The position numbers and the translations under genes are program-made. A stretch of DNA of 64,000 nucleotides, taken from positions 4,781,823 through 4,845,822 of the forward strand of contig NZ_CP036265.1 in NCBI RefSeq assembly GCF_007743815.1, read 5' to 3'. Shown in pieces: positions 11,836 through 20,142 of the stretch. The notes under the pieces were generated by a model. That model ran no database searches and was not told where the DNA came from. It saw only the letters and a program-made list of their open reading frames with translations. Source of the DNA: Alienimonas californiensis. GTDB taxonomy: Bacteria; Planctomycetota; Planctomycetia; Planctomycetales; Planctomycetaceae. Each line of letters starts with the position of its first letter. Positions within the stretch are counted from its first letter, which is position 1.

Positions 11836-12282
11836 TCAGCGTTCGGTCGGCAGCCGGGTCGGCGGCACGGCCTTCAGCCAGCGCCAGAACCACCAGCCGG
11901 CCAACAGCGGCAGCCCAATCTGCGGCGCGCGGAACGACAACAGGGCGCACAGCAGCACGAAGCCGACGGCTTTCCAGTCCCAGGCGGCCCACGCCGCCGG
12001 GCGATCGCGGGAGGGCAGGGCGAGCCAGAGCGCGCCCATCACGATGCCCACCCGCATCGCCCCCGCCCACCACAGTTCCAGCTCCGGGCGTATGGCGTAG
12101 ACGGTCGCCGCCCCGATCAGGCACCCCGCCGCGGCGAGCCCCACGCCCCAGCGTCCGGGCAGGGCGGAACTGTCGCGACGGGACGAAGCCGGGACGTCGG
12201 CCGGGGCGCCGGCTGCCGGCCCTATGGTCGGAACTTCCGCCGGGGCGGGCGGAACGTCCGACGGGGGCGAAGGTTGGGACAC
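11836..12282 (-). CDS. Small Pro-rich membrane protein, unknown
   Basis: A 148-residue protein. The GTG at 12282 is preferred because codons upstream are Arg/Gly-rich without protein-like character. The first 45 residues are Pro/Ala-rich and probably cytoplasmic. They are followed by about four hydrophobic helices separated by Trp-rich turns, ending in a basic tail. I do not recognise a family. It converges on the secreted-protein gene, whose stop is only 10 bases away. Confidence 0.6.
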   Translation of the reverse strand: MSQPSPPSDVPPAPAEVPTIGPAAGAPADVPASSRRDSSALPGRWGVGLAAAGCLIGAATVYAIRPELELWWAGAMRVGIVMGALWLALPSRDRPAAWAAWDWKAVGFVLLCALLSFRAPQIGLPLLAGWWFWRWLKAVPPTRLPTER

Positions 12283-12454
12283 GGGGGGAGTATAGGGCAG
12301 ACCGGGCGACGCCCGCCCCAAACGACCGGGGTTCCCCCGGGGGCCTCGACGACGTATCCTCCGCGCCCCAGGGATCGGGACCGACGCGCGCCCATTGCGG
12401 AGCGACGCCTGCCCGGCCCCGCCCCCCGGACGCCGACGGACGGATCCGCTCGCC

Positions 12455-13540
12455 ATGCCGCCGCAACAGGCCCGCCGCAATTCCCGCCCCGCCCCCGGCG
12501 GTTCGACGACCGGCGCCAACTCGACCGGCGCCAGTCCGGCGGAACCTCTTCGCACCGGCCCGCCGCGGATTCTGTGCGCCGCCGAAGTGCGGCTCGGCGG
12601 AATCCCCGCAGGATTGCCGCCGCTATCAGGCGAGGCGGCGGAGATCGCCGCCGGGGCCTCGCGGCGTCAGTGGGACGCCCTGGTGAACGCCGCCGCGGAG
12701 GCGGACGCCTTCGTTCTGATCGGCCGGCTGCTTGATCCCGCCGCCGACCTGCGGGCCGAACGGGCCCTGCGGGACGGTCTGGAACGCCTCGCCGCGGCGG
12801 AGGTAGCCACGTTCGCCCTCACTGACGAACCGCTGCCGGACGACCTGCCGCTCACCCTGCTCGCCCCGGACGAGCCGAGCGAAATCGAACTGTCCCGCGG
12901 GGGCGAAGGGCTCGCCGTGCTGCGGACCCTCGCCGGCGCCGCGACCTTCCCGATGCCGGACGGCTTGCCGGTCCTCGGGATCACCAGCGAGCCGGAGGCC
13001 GACGCCGAGGGCTGCGACGCCCTGTTCACCCTCTCATCCGCGGCCTCCGAGGCCGCCCCCGGCACGTGGTTCGTGCTCCCCGAGACGGCCGGCGCCGCCG
13101 GCGGCAGGACGGAGCCGCGGGGCGAACGGGCCGTGCGGTTCTTCGCCCCGGTCCTGGAACTGCCCGAGGAACCGCACGACCTGCCGGCCCGGCTCCGCAA
13201 CGCGGCGCCGCGGCGGGACGACGGCGAACGCCTGCGGATCGTGGACTGGACGCTGCACGTCGGTCCGTGGGGCGATCGCCTGACGGACGAGGACGCCCGC
13301 GCCCTCGCCGGAGCGCTGTCCGACACGTGGGCGCTGCACTCCGTGACCGTGCTGCCCCACCCGGGCCGCTTCGTCGACGGCGACGAGGACGAACCGGGCG
13401 AGGCGGCCGCGTTCCTCGAAGCCCTCGCCCACTTCGATCCGCTCGGCGACGCCCCGGCTCTGCCCGGCGTCGCCCCGGACCCGGACCGCGTGCGGACTTT
13501 GGCGACCCGCTTCGCCGCTCCGTTGCTGTCCGCCGGCTGA
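12455..13540 (+). CDS. SbcD/YhaO-like protein with degenerate metallophosphoesterase motifs
   Basis: A 361-residue protein starting at an ATG with a 45-residue low-complexity leader. The segment RILCAAEVRLGG (about residue 39) lines up with the RxLHxSDxHLG start of SbcD/YhaO nucleases, and ADAFVLIGRLLDP with their FVLIAGDLFD motif. The metal-binding residues are gone: the Asp and His of D-x-H have been replaced, and GD has become GR. The rest keeps a similar size and order. It lies 79 bases upstream of an SbcC/YhaN-like ATPase gene, where the nuclease subunit is normally encoded. This is best read as a non-catalytic subunit; the homology is inferred from position and residual pattern. Confidence 0.5.
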   Translation: MPPQQARRNSRPAPGGSTTGANSTGASPAEPLRTGPPRILCAAEVRLGGIPAGLPPLSGEAAEIAAGASRRQWDALVNAAAEADAFVLIGRLLDPAADLRAERALRDGLERLAAAEVATFALTDEPLPDDLPLTLLAPDEPSEIELSRGGEGLAVLRTLAGAATFPMPDGLPVLGITSEPEADAEGCDALFTLSSAASEAAPGTWFVLPETAGAAGGRTEPRGERAVRFFAPVLELPEEPHDLPARLRNAAPRRDDGERLRIVDWTLHVGPWGDRLTDEDARALAGALSDTWALHSVTVLPHPGRFVDGDEDEPGEAAAFLEALAHFDPLGDAPALPGVAPDPDRVRTLATRFAAPLLSAG

Positions 13541-13619
13541 TCTGCGTTCGATCTGCCGTCCGGCCCGGTCGTTTCTCCCTGATTTACACCCTGACCCACC
13601 GCCTGCGGAAGGACCCGCC

Positions 13620-16600
13620 GTGCAGATCACCGACATTGAGATCGCCCGGTACGGCGTGTGGCGGGACCTGACCCTGCCGCTGGCCGGGCCGGGACTGAAC
13701 CTGCTCTACGGCCCCAACGAGGCCGGCAAGACCACGCTGATGCGGTTCATCCGCGGCGTGCTGTACGGCTTTGAACCGTTCAGCGCCCACGGCTTCCGCC
13801 CGCGATCGGCCGGCCGGAACGGCGGGCGGGACGTCGAAACGACCGAGGGTTGGGACGGCACCCTCCACGCCGAGATCGACGGCGCCCCCCACGTCCTCCG
13901 CCGGTTCCGCGAACCCGGCGGCGCCCCCCGCGGCCGGCTGACCGTCACCGATCCGTTCGGCGAGGTGCACGGCGAGGAGTGGCTGCACGAACGGCTCGGC
14001 GGATTGTCCGAGGCGATGTACCGCAACGTCTACGCGCTGGGGATCTACGAGCTCCAGGAGCTGGCCACGCTGGAGCACGCGGACGTCGCCGCCCATGTGC
14101 ACGGGGTGTCGCTGGGTCCGGCGGGCCGCCGGTTCCTCGCCGCCGCCGACGCCGCCGAGGCCACGGCGTCCGGCCTGCTGACGCTCGACGCCCACGACGC
14201 CCCGGTCGGCGGCCGCATCGCCGAACTGATGCGGCGCCGCGATCGGCTGGACGCCCAACTCGCCGCCCTGCCAGACGGACGCGCCGCCGCGGGCGAGCTG
14301 CGGGCGGATCTGGACCAGCTCGACCGCACCTTCACCCGGTTGGAGCGGAAGAAGAAGCGGCTCCGCCGCGAACTGCGGGGGGCGCGGTACGCCGACAAGG
14401 TGCACGGCCCGTGGCGGCAGGTCCGCGACCTGCGGACCGAACTGGGGAAGCTCGGCGGGACCGCCGGGGTGCCCGCGGACGGCCTCACGCGGCTGATCGC
14501 CGCCGAGGCGAACCGGGACGCCGCCGCCAAACGGGCCGCCGAGGCCCGCCGCCGGGCTGACGAGGCCCGCAAACACGCCGAAGCGGTGCAGTTCGACGAA
14601 GGTCTGGTCGAGCACGCCGGGGCCATCCGCGCACTGGCGCCGCTGACGGAGTGGGCCGAGGAGGCGATCCGCCGCCGCGACGCCGCCTCCGAAGCCGCCG
14701 CGACCTTCGCCCGCCGGGCTGACCGGACGGAGGAACTGCTCGGCGACGACGCCGACGCGGACTTCGACGCGGAGGAGATGACCGACGACCAGCTCAAGGC
14801 ATTCGTCGCCCGCTTCGCCGCCGGCAACGACGCGGGGTCGAAGCGCTTCGCCCGCCTCGCCGCAGCGGCGGGGGCTGATCCGAAACTCGCCCTCGGTTCG
14901 CATGAGGACCGCGTGCGAGAGGTCGTCTTCTCGGATGAGGACGACGACGAGGACCGTCCGGAACCGGCCGACTTCGACCTGACCCGCTCCCCGAACGGCG
15001 TGGACGTCTCGCCGGAGGCGGAGGAACTGCTGACAGAGGCCGCCGCCTCCTACCGGGCCGCCGGCCTGAAGAATCGGCGGCTCAAGCGGACCTACAAACG
15101 CAAGGACCGCCTGTTCCGCAAACGGGAGGCCCGGCGGTCGGAACTGCTGGCCTCCGTCGGCGTGGACGATCCAGCGCTGGCGCTGGCCGCCGCGGACGAG
15201 CGGGCGGCCCAGCTGACCCGGCTGTGCGATCTGGTCCGTGAAGAAAACGTGCTGTCCGGCGGTCGCACCGCCGGCGGGCTGCGGCCGGACGAGTGGGCTG
15301 CCCGGCTGGAGGTCCCGCCCTGGGTCGGCCTCTGCTTCGGCGTGTTCATGTTCGGCGGAGCGGCGTTCGGGCTGCTCGGGCTGATTCAGGGACTGACCGC
15401 CGGCTGGCTCTCCGGGCTGATCTTCCTGCTGATCGGCATGTGCTGCTCCGCCTTTGCGTGGCGGATGCGGGAGCACATGGAAACGGTGCTGACCGACGCC
15501 GCCGCCGAAGCCGAAGCCCGCGTGCGGGCGTCGGAGGGCGATCTGGTCCGCACCCGCGAGGAGATCCGCACGCTGCTGATCACCGCGGAGCTGGACCCGG
15601 CGAAGTTCCGGGCCCGCAAGGCCGGCCCGGGCGTGGGCGAGTGGAGCCATAAGGCCGCCGCCGCCGCCCTACTGACGATCGAACGCCGCCGCACGAGCCT
15701 GGAGAAGGTCGCCGAGACCGCCGACGCCCACGCCAAGCAGCGGCGGGCGCTCTCGGCGCTGCGGGACCGCATTCGGCGCTCGCAGGGCGATCTGACCGCC
15801 GGCCGGCAGATGTGGTACGAGGCCCTCGAGGCCGTCGGCCTGCCGGAGGGGGTGAAAACCGCCGAGGCCCTGACGGCGTGGCGGGAGGAACACCGCGAGG
15901 CGTTGAAGCTCGCCGCGGACGCGGCCGGCCGGCTTTCCGGCCGGGGCGCGACGCGGGTCGTGGAGAAGCGGATCGCCGTGCCCGTCCCGGTGCCGACCGC
16001 CGGCGGGGCGCCGGGCGCTGCGGAGGTTCACGCCGTCCGCGACGCCGCCGCCCAGGCCGCCGCCCGCCAGGACGATCTCACCGCGGCTCTGGCGGCGCTG
16101 TCCGCCCGGGTGACGGACCTCGGCCGGGCGCTGAAGCGGCCGGTGGAGGGCAGCGCCGTTAAGGTTCTCGCCCGCTGGGCGGAGGAGCTGGACCGCCTGC
16201 AGGACCGCCGTGACGAGCGCACCCGCCGCGTCGCCGAGGCCGATCGTTTGAAGGCCGAGGCCGAGGAACTGACCGCCGCCGAGCGGCGCCACGACGGCGA
16301 GGCGACCGCTCTGCTGAAGGCCGCGGGCGTCACCGACCGGGCCGCGTATGAACGGCTCGCCGGGGGCTCCGCGAAGCGGCAGGAGGTCGCGGCGCTTTTG
16401 GAAATGGCCGAGGCCGACCTCGCTGCCGCCGCGGCGGAGTCGTCGGAGTTCGCCGTGCAGGAAGAGGACCTCGCCGCCTTCGACGCGGCCGAAAACCGGG
16501 CGTCGATCGCCCGGACCGAAGCCCAGTTGGAAGAGATCGAGGACGAACTGCGGGCCGCCCGGGAACGCCGCGGCGGCGTGGCCCGGGAGTTGGAGGGCCT

Positions 16601-17288
16601 CTCCGCCGACGATGCCCGCGACGCCGTGCGGCTGGAACTGTCCGCCGTGAACCGCGAGTTGCAGGACGCCTCGGAACGCTGGAACGCCGCGAAGCTGGCC
16701 GGTCGGGCCTTCGCCTCGATGCGGGCGGACGTCGAACGCACCCGCCAGCCGGCGGTGCTGGCCGCGGCGGGGCGGTATCTGGACCAGCTCACCGGCGGCC
16801 GCTACCGCCGGGTCTGGAGCCCGCTGGGCGAGCGTACCCTGATGGTCGAGGACCGGCACGGCGCCGCCCTGACCCCGGATGCCCTCTCCGGCGGCACCCG
16901 CGAGCAGCTTTACCTCGCCGTGCGGCTGGGCCTGATGGACCACGTCGCCGAGGCGGATCAAACCGCCACCGGGGCGGAGATCGACGGCAACGGCCTCGAC
17001 CTGCGTCCGCCGGTCGTGCTGGACGACGTGCTGGTCAACTTCGACCAGTTGCGCACCGAGGCGGCGCTGGACACGTTGCGAACCTTCTGTGCCGAGGAAC
17101 GTCGGGCCGACGGCTCCATCCGCCCGGCCCGGCAGGTGCTGTTCTTCACCTGTCACCTGCACCTCGCGCACCTGTTCGAGTCGGGCGGGGTGGAGCCGGT
17201 CTGGCTGCCGCGGAACGACGCCGCGGATCGGTTCGAGCCGATCCCGCAGGTGCTCGAACCGCGGTCCCGCGTGCTCCGGGCGGCGTAA
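13620..17288 (+). CDS. SbcC/Rad50-like AAA ATPase of the YhaN type with central membrane helices
   Basis: A 1222-residue protein starting with GTG. The N-terminal half-ATPase has Walker A GPNEAGKTT near residue 31. Long charged coiled coils follow (about 215-540 and 620-1030). Two hydrophobic helices sit between them (about 566-614), where Rad50/SbcC has its zinc hook. The C-terminal half carries the ABC-type signature LSGGTREQL near 1088 and Walker B VVLDDVLVNFD near 1136. Such ATPases process or bind DNA ends with an SbcD-like partner, here the degenerate protein just upstream. The central TM pair suggests membrane tethering at the coil apex, as in YhaN-type proteins. ATPase motifs are intact. 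Confidence 0.85.
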   Translation: MQITDIEIARYGVWRDLTLPLAGPGLNLLYGPNEAGKTTLMRFIRGVLYGFEPFSAHGFRPRSAGRNGGRDVETTEGWDGTLHAEIDGAPHVLRRFREPGGAPRGRLTVTDPFGEVHGEEWLHERLGGLSEAMYRNVYALGIYELQELATLEHADVAAHVHGVSLGPAGRRFLAAADAAEATASGLLTLDAHDAPVGGRIAELMRRRDRLDAQLAALPDGRAAAGELRADLDQLDRTFTRLERKKKRLRRELRGARYADKVHGPWRQVRDLRTELGKLGGTAGVPADGLTRLIAAEANRDAAAKRAAEARRRADEARKHAEAVQFDEGLVEHAGAIRALAPLTEWAEEAIRRRDAASEAAATFARRADRTEELLGDDADADFDAEEMTDDQLKAFVARFAAGNDAGSKRFARLAAAAGADPKLALGSHEDRVREVVFSDEDDDEDRPEPADFDLTRSPNGVDVSPEAEELLTEAAASYRAAGLKNRRLKRTYKRKDRLFRKREARRSELLASVGVDDPALALAAADERAAQLTRLCDLVREENVLSGGRTAGGLRPDEWAARLEVPPWVGLCFGVFMFGGAAFGLLGLIQGLTAGWLSGLIFLLIGMCCSAFAWRMREHMETVLTDAAAEAEARVRASEGDLVRTREEIRTLLITAELDPAKFRARKAGPGVGEWSHKAAAAALLTIERRRTSLEKVAETADAHAKQRRALSALRDRIRRSQGDLTAGRQMWYEALEAVGLPEGVKTAEALTAWREEHREALKLAADAAGRLSGRGATRVVEKRIAVPVPVPTAGGAPGAAEVHAVRDAAAQAAARQDDLTAALAALSARVTDLGRALKRPVEGSAVKVLARWAEELDRLQDRRDERTRRVAEADRLKAEAEELTAAERRHDGEATALLKAAGVTDRAAYERLAGGSAKRQEVAALLEMAEADLAAAAAESSEFAVQEEDLAAFDAAENRASIARTEAQLEEIEDELRAARERRGGVARELEGLSADDARDAVRLELSAVNRELQDASERWNAAKLAGRAFASMRADVERTRQPAVLAAAGRYLDQLTGGRYRRVWSPLGERTLMVEDRHGAALTPDALSGGTREQLYLAVRLGLMDHVAEADQTATGAEIDGNGLDLRPPVVLDDVLVNFDQLRTEAALDTLRTFCAEERRADGSIRPARQVLFFTCHLHLAHLFESGGVEPVWLPRNDAADRFEPIPQVLEPRSRVLRAA

Positions 17289-17362
17289 CCCGGTCCACCG
17301 GCGAAGGCGAGGCGGGTAGGATGCGGCGACCGGCCGCATCCTCCGAAGCCCGCCCGTTTCGC

Positions 17363-18859
17363 ATGTCGCTCCGCCTGACCCTCGTCGCGGCGACCGCCGC
17401 GGCGACCCTGTGTTTCGTCCCCTCCGCCGACGCCGCCCCCCCGTCCATCCACCGCCGAGCGGTGGATCGCCTGACGGTCGCGCTACCCGACGGCGGGGAG
17501 GCTGAGTTGCACGGCGTGTTCGCCGGCACGGTCGAGGCCGCCGCGGGCGGCGAGGCGGTGAAGAACCCGGCGGACGCGGTGCGATTTGCCGTGCGGCGAG
17601 ACGACGTGGACCTCGATCACCCGGGGCTCGTCGCGAAGTGGGAGCAGGCCCCGGCCGCTCCCGCCGCCGAGAAGCCGAAGCAGGCGCCGGCGAGCGACGA
17701 TCCCGTGGCAATTGCGGAGCAACTCCGCGATCGGCTGGTGCCGTGGATGGAACGGCGTGTCGGCGAGCCGTCGCTGTCGCTGTTCCTGGAAGGGGAGTTT
17801 GAGCGGGTCTCCGACCTGCTGGCCGATGCGGACGAGGGGCGGCCGATCGCGGACGGCGACGCGGAGCCGGAACCGGCCGAACCGGCGAGCGAGCCGTCCG
17901 TTCGCCGGCCGCGGGGGCCTTGGGCGGTGCTGGCGGTGCCGCGATCGGCCGTGCAGGAGATGCACCGCACGGCCCCGCACCGCCGCCGGCTGGCCCTGCA
18001 CGCCTGGGACGCCGGGTTGCGGAACGTCGCCCTCCGCGAGACCAACGAGTTGGAGGGGGAACTCCGCGAACGGGGCGGCGACGTTCGCTCCGTCCCCGCC
18101 GCCCCGTGGACCGGCGACCGCCCGGTGACGGCGGAACCGGCGGAGACGCCCTTCGTCGCCAAGCTCCAGTCGGAGCACGAATGGGCCGCCCGGGTGGCGA
18201 TCGTGGAGAGCGCGATGCGGGACGAGTTCTCCTTTCAGGGCACCGGCTCCACGTTGATGAAGACGCCGCAGGCCGGCGAGGCGGTCAACGGACAGGCCCT
18301 GATGATGCAGATGGCCGGCGGGCAGTACCGCGACCTGATCGACGAGCTGACCCAGCCCAACGCTTTCTCCCAGCGGGCCCAGCGGGAACGGCAACAGAAC
18401 CGGAATCAGACGGCGATCGAAGCGGCGGAGCGGGCCGGCCGCTCTGGGGTGCGGGTGACGCGGGTGGCAATGGACGCCGCCGCCCAACGCGCGACCGTCG
18501 AAAGCGAGTTCCTCGCCAAAGACGCCGACGGCAACTGGGGTCCGATCTGGTCCGCCCGTGAGGTCCGCGGCTTTGAGGAGGCCGACGCCGACACGGTCGA
18601 CCGCATCCGGCAGGACCCGCAGGTCGAAGGCCTGTTGAACGGCGGCGGGGCGCTGGGCGGCCTCGGCGGGTTGCTGGGCGGCGGCCTCGGGGGCGGCGGC
18701 CTGGGGGGAGCCGGCGGCAGGGGGCTGCTGGAGATGGCGGTGCAGGGCGGGGCGGCGACGAAGTCCGCCCTCGACGCGGTGAACGTCCGCTGGGAGCGGT
18801 TCCGTACGCCCTACCTGGAGCGCCTCGACGGCCCGCCGCTCCCGCTGCCCGGGGGATGA
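17363..18859 (+). CDS. Secreted protein with Gly-rich segment, unknown
   Basis: A 498-residue protein. The ATG at 17363 gives a clear signal peptide with a likely cleavage site after ADA near residue 24. The mature region is charged and Ala-rich with no known catalytic motif. Residues about 430-465 form a Gly/Leu repeat (GGLGGLLGGGLGGGGLGG), similar in style to the Gly-rich tract of the VIT/vWA protein. The gene lies 74 bases downstream of the YhaN-like gene and may share its transcript. I do not recognise a family. Confidence 0.7.
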   Translation: MSLRLTLVAATAAATLCFVPSADAAPPSIHRRAVDRLTVALPDGGEAELHGVFAGTVEAAAGGEAVKNPADAVRFAVRRDDVDLDHPGLVAKWEQAPAAPAAEKPKQAPASDDPVAIAEQLRDRLVPWMERRVGEPSLSLFLEGEFERVSDLLADADEGRPIADGDAEPEPAEPASEPSVRRPRGPWAVLAVPRSAVQEMHRTAPHRRRLALHAWDAGLRNVALRETNELEGELRERGGDVRSVPAAPWTGDRPVTAEPAETPFVAKLQSEHEWAARVAIVESAMRDEFSFQGTGSTLMKTPQAGEAVNGQALMMQMAGGQYRDLIDELTQPNAFSQRAQRERQQNRNQTAIEAAERAGRSGVRVTRVAMDAAAQRATVESEFLAKDADGNWGPIWSAREVRGFEEADADTVDRIRQDPQVEGLLNGGGALGGLGGLLGGGLGGGGLGGAGGRGLLEMAVQGGAATKSALDAVNVRWERFRTPYLERLDGPPLPLPGG

Positions 18860-18886
18860 AGCACGCCCAATTGCGCCTTACGTTCG

Positions 18887-20029
18887 TCACGCGACCGTGA
18901 GGTGCATCTCCTCCAAGGAATGGGCGCAGAAGGTCGCGGTCCGGGAGTGGGCGGAGGCGAGCAGGTCGGCCACGGTCGTCTCCGCGAGGCAACTCACCCC
19001 GTCGGTCGCCCCGTAATAGACCCGGACGTTCGCGCCGAATGGCAGCACGCCGTCCGGACCGGGCGGCTCGTGCGTGACGCCGTTGGCGAACACGACGTCC
19101 GGGAAGAACCCGGAGCGTTCGTACTCTTCCTCGGGCACGAGCAGCGGTTCGGCGCCGCGGGCGAGCACGATCGACGGGTCCTCGCGGTCCAGCAGGGCGA
19201 CGAACAGGGCGTAGGCGCCGGCGGCGGATTTGCCGTGGTAGATCTGCACCCAGCCCTCCTCGGTCAGCAGGCAGGGCGGGCCGCCGCCGATCTTCGCCCC
19301 CTCGAACGGCACGTCCGCCCGCGGCCGCAGGATGCAGCGGTGATCGCCCCAGCTGATGAGGTCCGGGGAGGAGGCGGACCAGATGCTCGCCTTGCCGAAG
19401 CCGTCGTTGTTCGGCCGGTGCAGGGCCCGCCAGAGGCCGCCGCAGCGGGCGGGGAACAGGCTGACGTCCTTATTGGACGGCGGGAAGATCACGCCGTGCC
19501 GGGTGACGGTGCGGAAGTCCCGGGTGCTGGCGAGCGCCGTGCACCAGCCGTCGCCGGAGACGGCCGTGTAGTTGATCCACCAGGTGTCCGCGATCCGGGT
19601 GATGCGGGCGTCCTCCACGCCGAACCGCTCCGCCGGGTTCGCGGGGAAAAGGAAAGGTTCGTCCTCGACCGTGAAGTTCACGCCGTCCGTCGAGCGGGCC
19701 AGCCGCAGGTGGGACAGCGTGCTGAGGTATTCGACGCCGTCCACCGCCACGCCGCGGGTGTCGCGGGGGATCACGCCGGGGTCGGTCAGCCCGACGTTCA
19801 GGACGTCCGGCACGCCGCGACCGTTCTCGAACCGCACCATCGGGACGGCGATCCGCCCCGGCTCGGCGGGAGCGTCCTCGGCGACGCGGAGGAGGAGCAG
19901 CGTTTCGTCCCCGAAGGTCGTCGCCGCCGGATTGAACGCCCCGCGGACGCGGAACGCAGGGTTGGACGGCCGCACGTCCACGGGGGAGACGAGCGGATTG
20001 GCAGGGTGGCGACGGATCAACGTGGGCAA
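18887..20029 (-). CDS. Glycoside hydrolase family 130 protein (beta-mannoside phosphorylase/hydrolase type)
   Basis: A 380-residue five-bladed beta-propeller enzyme of family GH130. The start is a TTG, chosen because the family N-terminus (RRHPANPLV) follows directly; no ATG or GTG lies close upstream. The family motif FGVEDARIT is near residue 135, and FNPAA and a GGGPP segment are also present. GH130 enzymes phosphorolyse or hydrolyse beta-1,2- or beta-1,4-mannosides. Which of these applies depends on phosphate-contacting residues that I cannot assign with certainty here. A second, longer GH130 gene lies 113 bases upstream in the same direction, so the two probably act on the same substrate. 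Confidence 0.85.
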   Translation of the reverse strand: MPTLIRRHPANPLVSPVDVRPSNPAFRVRGAFNPAATTFGDETLLLLRVAEDAPAEPGRIAVPMVRFENGRGVPDVLNVGLTDPGVIPRDTRGVAVDGVEYLSTLSHLRLARSTDGVNFTVEDEPFLFPANPAERFGVEDARITRIADTWWINYTAVSGDGWCTALASTRDFRTVTRHGVIFPPSNKDVSLFPARCGGLWRALHRPNNDGFGKASIWSASSPDLISWGDHRCILRPRADVPFEGAKIGGGPPCLLTEEGWVQIYHGKSAAGAYALFVALLDREDPSIVLARGAEPLLVPEEEYERSGFFPDVVFANGVTHEPPGPDGVLPFGANVRVYYGATDGVSCLAETTVADLLASAHSRTATFCAHSLEEMHLTVA

Positions 20030-20142
20030 CTCGGAAGCGACGGGCCGACCGGGCGGTCGGCAGGGGCGAGACGCATCACGCTAACGCATCGCAGCGTACC
20101 GATGTCCCAACGAGAATCCTCCTCAAACGGTCCGCTTTTCCC

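Noticed and set aside
13584-15650. Long minus-strand open frame opposite the SbcC-like gene
   Set aside because: Low-complexity Gly/Arg/Gln translation, no motifs; the plus-strand protein has intact Walker and signature motifs across the same DNA.
18650-18725. G-rich repetitive DNA that could be taken for a minisatellite
   Set aside because: It encodes an in-frame Gly/Leu tract of the exported protein, and the units are irregular at the DNA level.
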